A stretch of DNA of 8,551 nt, taken from positions 1-8,551 of the forward strand of contig CAJXLH010000107.1 in the NCBI GenBank assembly GCA_913055925.1. Direction: 5' to 3'. Below the pieces are notes generated by a model, which searched no databases, had not been told where the DNA came from, and saw only the letters and a list, made by a program, of their open reading frames with translations. Positions within the stretch are counted from its first letter, which is position 1, and every line of letters begins with the position of its first letter. This stretch comes from an uncultured Maritalea sp. (GTDB taxonomy: Bacteria; Pseudomonadota; Alphaproteobacteria; Rhizobiales; Devosiaceae). Positions 6,261 through 8,551 of this stretch are shown here, piece after piece. The translations under genes were made by a program, and so were the position numbers.

Positions 6261-7214
6261 TCAGCCAATCGCCTCTATTCGAACGCCATCTTCAGCGAGT
6301 TTAACAGGAGTGTGCGTAGCGGGGCAGTCACCAAATGCAACGATGCAATCACCCAAACCAGAGCCCGAGATCTTTGCACTCTCAACACCCGGCTGTTGTG
6401 TCGCTTCCTCTACGAGTAAATCCAACGTTTCATCGGAAACACCAAGCTGCGCCATCAAGCGCTGATAGATATCAATCTGGACATGAAAAACGGGCCAGTT
6501 CTTATGCTTTGCCGCCTCAATCGCAACGCCGGAATACAACCCCATCTTTTGATAAAGCTTTGCAAACTCTGCCTCGCGGGCTTTCATCTCATTTGCCACT
6601 TTTTCAAGCACGACTGAGGTCGGCGTTTTATAGCCGCTATAGCGCAGGCTCATTGGTGGCGGCGGTGGCAAGCTCGAGACGCTTGCTTGACTTTCAGCAT
6701 CGCCAATCTGATAGCTCAACATACCGCCAAAAAAGCTGGCAGCTAAATCAGCGCCGCTTCCTCGTCCCTGAATTTTACGGATCAATTTCAATGCGGTGTC
6801 GTGTAAATCAGCACGAACCAAACCCGTTGTGATGTCTTGGTCCGGGTGAACCATCATGTTCAAACCAGCAAACATGGCAGCCGTAACCGCAGCAGATGAC
6901 CCAAGCCCAAGCGTTGGATTGATCTCAGATTGGATCGTCAGGTTAAAGCCATTTGATAGCTGATCTGCAAACTGCTCAATCGCACCAAAGACAAATCGAA
7001 GCGGCCCCTCGGCGCGCGCATCGGCGATTTCATTTTCGGTTGTTTCCGCAACGTCGGACTGCACACAAACCTTTGTGTCATGCCGCGGCTCAAAACTCAG
7101 CGTAACACGTTGATCTATAGCGCAAACGATAGCGGGATGTCCATAAACAACCGCATGTTCACCGGTGATCATTATGGATCCGGGTGCCGACAGTTTGAAC
7201 TTTTCAAAAGGCAT
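6261..7214 (-). CDS. pmk: Phosphomevalonate kinase (Paracoccus-type GHMP kinase)
   Basis: The protein has 317 residues from ATG 7214. GHMP motifs are APGSIMITGEHAVVYG (10-25), LGLGSSAAVTAA (102-113), GRGSGADLAAS (150-160, with D156 at the position of the catalytic Asp) and AKISGSGLGDC (280-290). The APGS start (no PGK lysine), GYKTPTSVVL, IYQRLMAQLGVSDETLD and SGSGLGDC closely match my recollection of phosphomevalonate kinase in the Paracoccus zeaxanthinifaciens mevalonate operon, where the gene also lies between mvk and mvd. It would convert mevalonate 5-phosphate to the diphosphate. On motifs alone mevalonate kinase is the alternative. The frame can begin at TTG 7232, but ATG 7214 gives the expected short lead before SAPGS; neither start has a strong ribosome site. 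It lies 24 nt after mvk and 2 nt before mvaD. A run of five prolines (183-187) is a local oddity. Confidence 0.83.
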   Translation of the reverse strand: MPFEKFKLSAPGSIMITGEHAVVYGHPAIVCAIDQRVTLSFEPRHDTKVCVQSDVAETTENEIADARAEGPLRFVFGAIEQFADQLSNGFNLTIQSEINPTLGLGSSAAVTAAMFAGLNMMVHPDQDITTGLVRADLHDTALKLIRKIQGRGSGADLAASFFGGMLSYQIGDAESQASVSSLPPPPPMSLRYSGYKTPTSVVLEKVANEMKAREAEFAKLYQKMGLYSGVAIEAAKHKNWPVFHVQIDIYQRLMAQLGVSDETLDLLVEEATQQPGVESAKISGSGLGDCIVAFGDCPATHTPVKLAEDGVRIEAIG

Positions 7215-7238
7215 AATGGTCAAACCCGACAACCGCGC

Positions 7239-8405
7239 TTATCGCGCCGTTGAGGGCGCATCAAGTTCATTCGAACCCGCCACTTGCGCGCGGCTTTCGA
7301 TTTCTGCAGTGCGTTGATCAAAAAGGTGCGCGCCAGCGTTCGACACATTAAGTGATTTCCAAGACCACTGGCTCCAATTTGCCATTAGACGTTTCATCGC
7401 CTCATGATCATGCATCCGCACCAAAACGATACCGGAATTGTCGCCCTTGATCGATCCCGCACCGGAAATCTTCGCTGCTCCCCCTGCCGCTTCAACCTCA
7501 TCAACAAACCGCCGCGCTGGTTCAGTGACAACACCAATATGGCTGAGGAGCTTATGGTTTTCACGCAACTGCGCCAGACAATCGGCGCCAGCAATCAATT
7601 GATCTTGCAAGGCATTCGCCACATCCGCAAAGCTTTGCCAAAGTGCCGCGTCTTTGCCATGTTCGCGACGAACACTGGCAACACACTCGCCGGTGGACGC
7701 AGCCGGTATGCCAGTTAAAACCCAATACCAACCGTCACCAAGGTCAACCGCGCGGTCTTTGTCTTCAACTGCACTAACTTGATCAGCCTCAACGCGGTTC
7801 AAACCGCCATAAATCACAGCCGCTGCGTCAACCGCACTGCCCTTACCGTGCTGCAAACGCTCGCAAAAACGCACCCATTCAAAGCGGGTTTGTTCTGAGA
7901 TTTCTTTACCAAGGAAATGTTCGTAGAGCACCATAGTTGCGGCAATAATTGCAGCAGAAGAGCCCATGCCCGCGCCAAGCGGTAGGTCGGACCGACTGCT
8001 CAATCTACCGGGTACCGGAAAACCCCCACCGGATTTCACGCCCGGCACAGGAAACGTCACCAACAAGCGCGCGATGGTGTAGATCACCAAATCGTCAGGA
8101 CGTTGGAGGATTTGTTGGATCGGCAACTGACCTTTTTCGAAACGCTCAAACCGATCATCGAGCTTTTGGCGCAATTGCCCTAGAGCTTCAAGCGGATAAA
8201 CTTCACCCTTGGAGATGTTGCCAAACGCCGTTTGCAGCACACGACTTTGGTGCAAAGGCTTGAACCAAACATCCGTAAACTGATCAATTGCAGCAACAAG
8301 CGCGGGCGCACCGTAAACGACAGAATGCTCACCCGACAAAATGATTTTGCCCGGTGATCTGGCAACCTTATTGCTCTTGGGCCTCATATTGTCGTTTGTC
8401 GTCAT
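7239..8405 (-). CDS. mvk: Mevalonate kinase
   Basis: This 388-residue GHMP kinase is predicted to phosphorylate mevalonate at O5 with ATP. Motif 1 is SPGKIILSGEHSVVYG (17-32), motif 2 is LPLGAGMGSSAA (141-152), GKGSAVDAAA (187-196) places D193 as catalytic base, and motif 3 is AAKISGAGSIKGDNSG (310-325). It is longer than archaeal or Staphylococcus mevalonate kinases (~300-320), with extra sequence around 50-135 and a ~25-residue polar C-terminal tail. The long form agrees with the Paracoccus-type enzyme as I recall it. Its start ATG 8405 lies inside the 3' end of the HMG-CoA synthase gene (38-nt overlap, different frame); in-frame ATG 8387 is an alternative. No strong ribosome site is visible, which suits coupled translation. 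The assignment versus the next gene rests on gene order and motif style. Confidence 0.87.
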   Translation of the reverse strand: MTTNDNMRPKSNKVARSPGKIILSGEHSVVYGAPALVAAIDQFTDVWFKPLHQSRVLQTAFGNISKGEVYPLEALGQLRQKLDDRFERFEKGQLPIQQILQRPDDLVIYTIARLLVTFPVPGVKSGGGFPVPGRLSSRSDLPLGAGMGSSAAIIAATMVLYEHFLGKEISEQTRFEWVRFCERLQHGKGSAVDAAAVIYGGLNRVEADQVSAVEDKDRAVDLGDGWYWVLTGIPAASTGECVASVRREHGKDAALWQSFADVANALQDQLIAGADCLAQLRENHKLLSHIGVVTEPARRFVDEVEAAGGAAKISGAGSIKGDNSGIVLVRMHDHEAMKRLMANWSQWSWKSLNVSNAGAHLFDQRTAEIESRAQVAGSNELDAPSTAR

Positions 8406-8551
8406 ATATACCCGTCAGTCGGTATCTGCTATCGCCCACTGGCGCGATGTCGACAGAGCTACCATCTTTTGGTTCTGGCGCGTGCCAATATTCTAGGTAC
8501 GTCTCATAGTCTAAAGCCTCGCGCTCCTCAAGCATAACGTCATATTCAGTT
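8368..8551 (-). CDS. mvaS: Hydroxymethylglutaryl-CoA synthase, C-terminal end
   Basis: Sixty codons and a TAA stop (8370-8368) are visible; the rest is beyond the right edge. The fragment reads YDVMLEEREALDYETYLEYW, then a variable linker, then SRYRLTGIYDDKRQYE and a short tail. This follows the C-terminal pattern of bacterial HMG-CoA synthase (Staphylococcus MvaS has YETFF near the same place and ends FYLSNI...REYH). The enzyme condenses acetyl-CoA with acetoacetyl-CoA to HMG-CoA, the entry step of the mevalonate pathway. Its position just before mvk is the order described for the Paracoccus zeaxanthinifaciens operon. The match is short and from memory, so the name rests partly on context. 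Catalytic residues lie outside the window. Confidence 0.78.
   Translation of the reverse strand, partial: TEYDVMLEEREALDYETYLEYWHAPEPKDGSSVDIAPVGDSRYRLTGIYDDKRQYEAQEQ

Noticed and set aside
6335..6832. 165-codon plus-strand open frame antisense to pmk
   Set aside because: Low-complexity Ser/Arg/Gln-rich translation with no recognisable domain, wholly opposite a conserved kinase gene.
1..8551. Mobile element, CRISPR, tRNA or toxin-antitoxin signatures
   Set aside because: I looked on both strands and found no transposase motifs, terminal repeats, spaced repeat array, cloverleaf or small gene pair.

Overview
The window looks like chromosomal DNA of an alphaproteobacterium, probably a marine member of the Rhodobacterales or Hyphomicrobiales. 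The reasons are the gene families, a mid-range GC content judged by eye, an Irr-type iron box in front of a ferritin gene, TRAP and peptide-ABC transporters, and a mevalonate gene order I recall from Paracoccus zeaxanthinifaciens. I see no tRNA, rRNA, CRISPR array, insertion sequence or origin. The genus is inference only.

Left part (1-1366): the 5' end of an oligopeptide-type ABC transporter binding protein runs leftwards out of the window. Divergent from it, across 167 bp, is an RpiR/MurR-type regulator with its own good sigma70-like promoter. The pair looks like a transporter with its local regulator. The regulator converges with a ferritin gene (1418-1930, minus). Only about 50 bp separate the two stop codons, and a hairpin lies there. 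The ferritin gene carries a 19-bp inverted repeat of the Irr/ICE type upstream.

Middle (2067-5092, minus): a tripartite TRAP transporter in the order dctP (binding protein), dctQ (small membrane subunit), dctM (large permease). A terminator-like hairpin with a U-rich tail sits between dctP and dctQ. It places the true dctQ start downstream of the longest frame, at GTG 3958. A candidate promoter with an embedded inverted repeat lies just before dctP.

Right part (5257-8551, minus): a tightly packed mevalonate-pathway cluster. In order of transcription it holds the 3' end of HMG-CoA synthase, mevalonate kinase, phosphomevalonate kinase and diphosphomevalonate decarboxylase. Together these convert acetoacetyl-CoA plus acetyl-CoA (through HMG-CoA reductase, not in view) to isopentenyl diphosphate. 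This is unusual because most alphaproteobacteria use the MEP pathway. The TRAP genes follow on the same strand after about 164 bp. The most interesting hypothesis here is that the TRAP system imports mevalonate, or a related hydroxy acid, and feeds the adjacent kinases. Neighbourhood supports this, but the sequence does not prove it.
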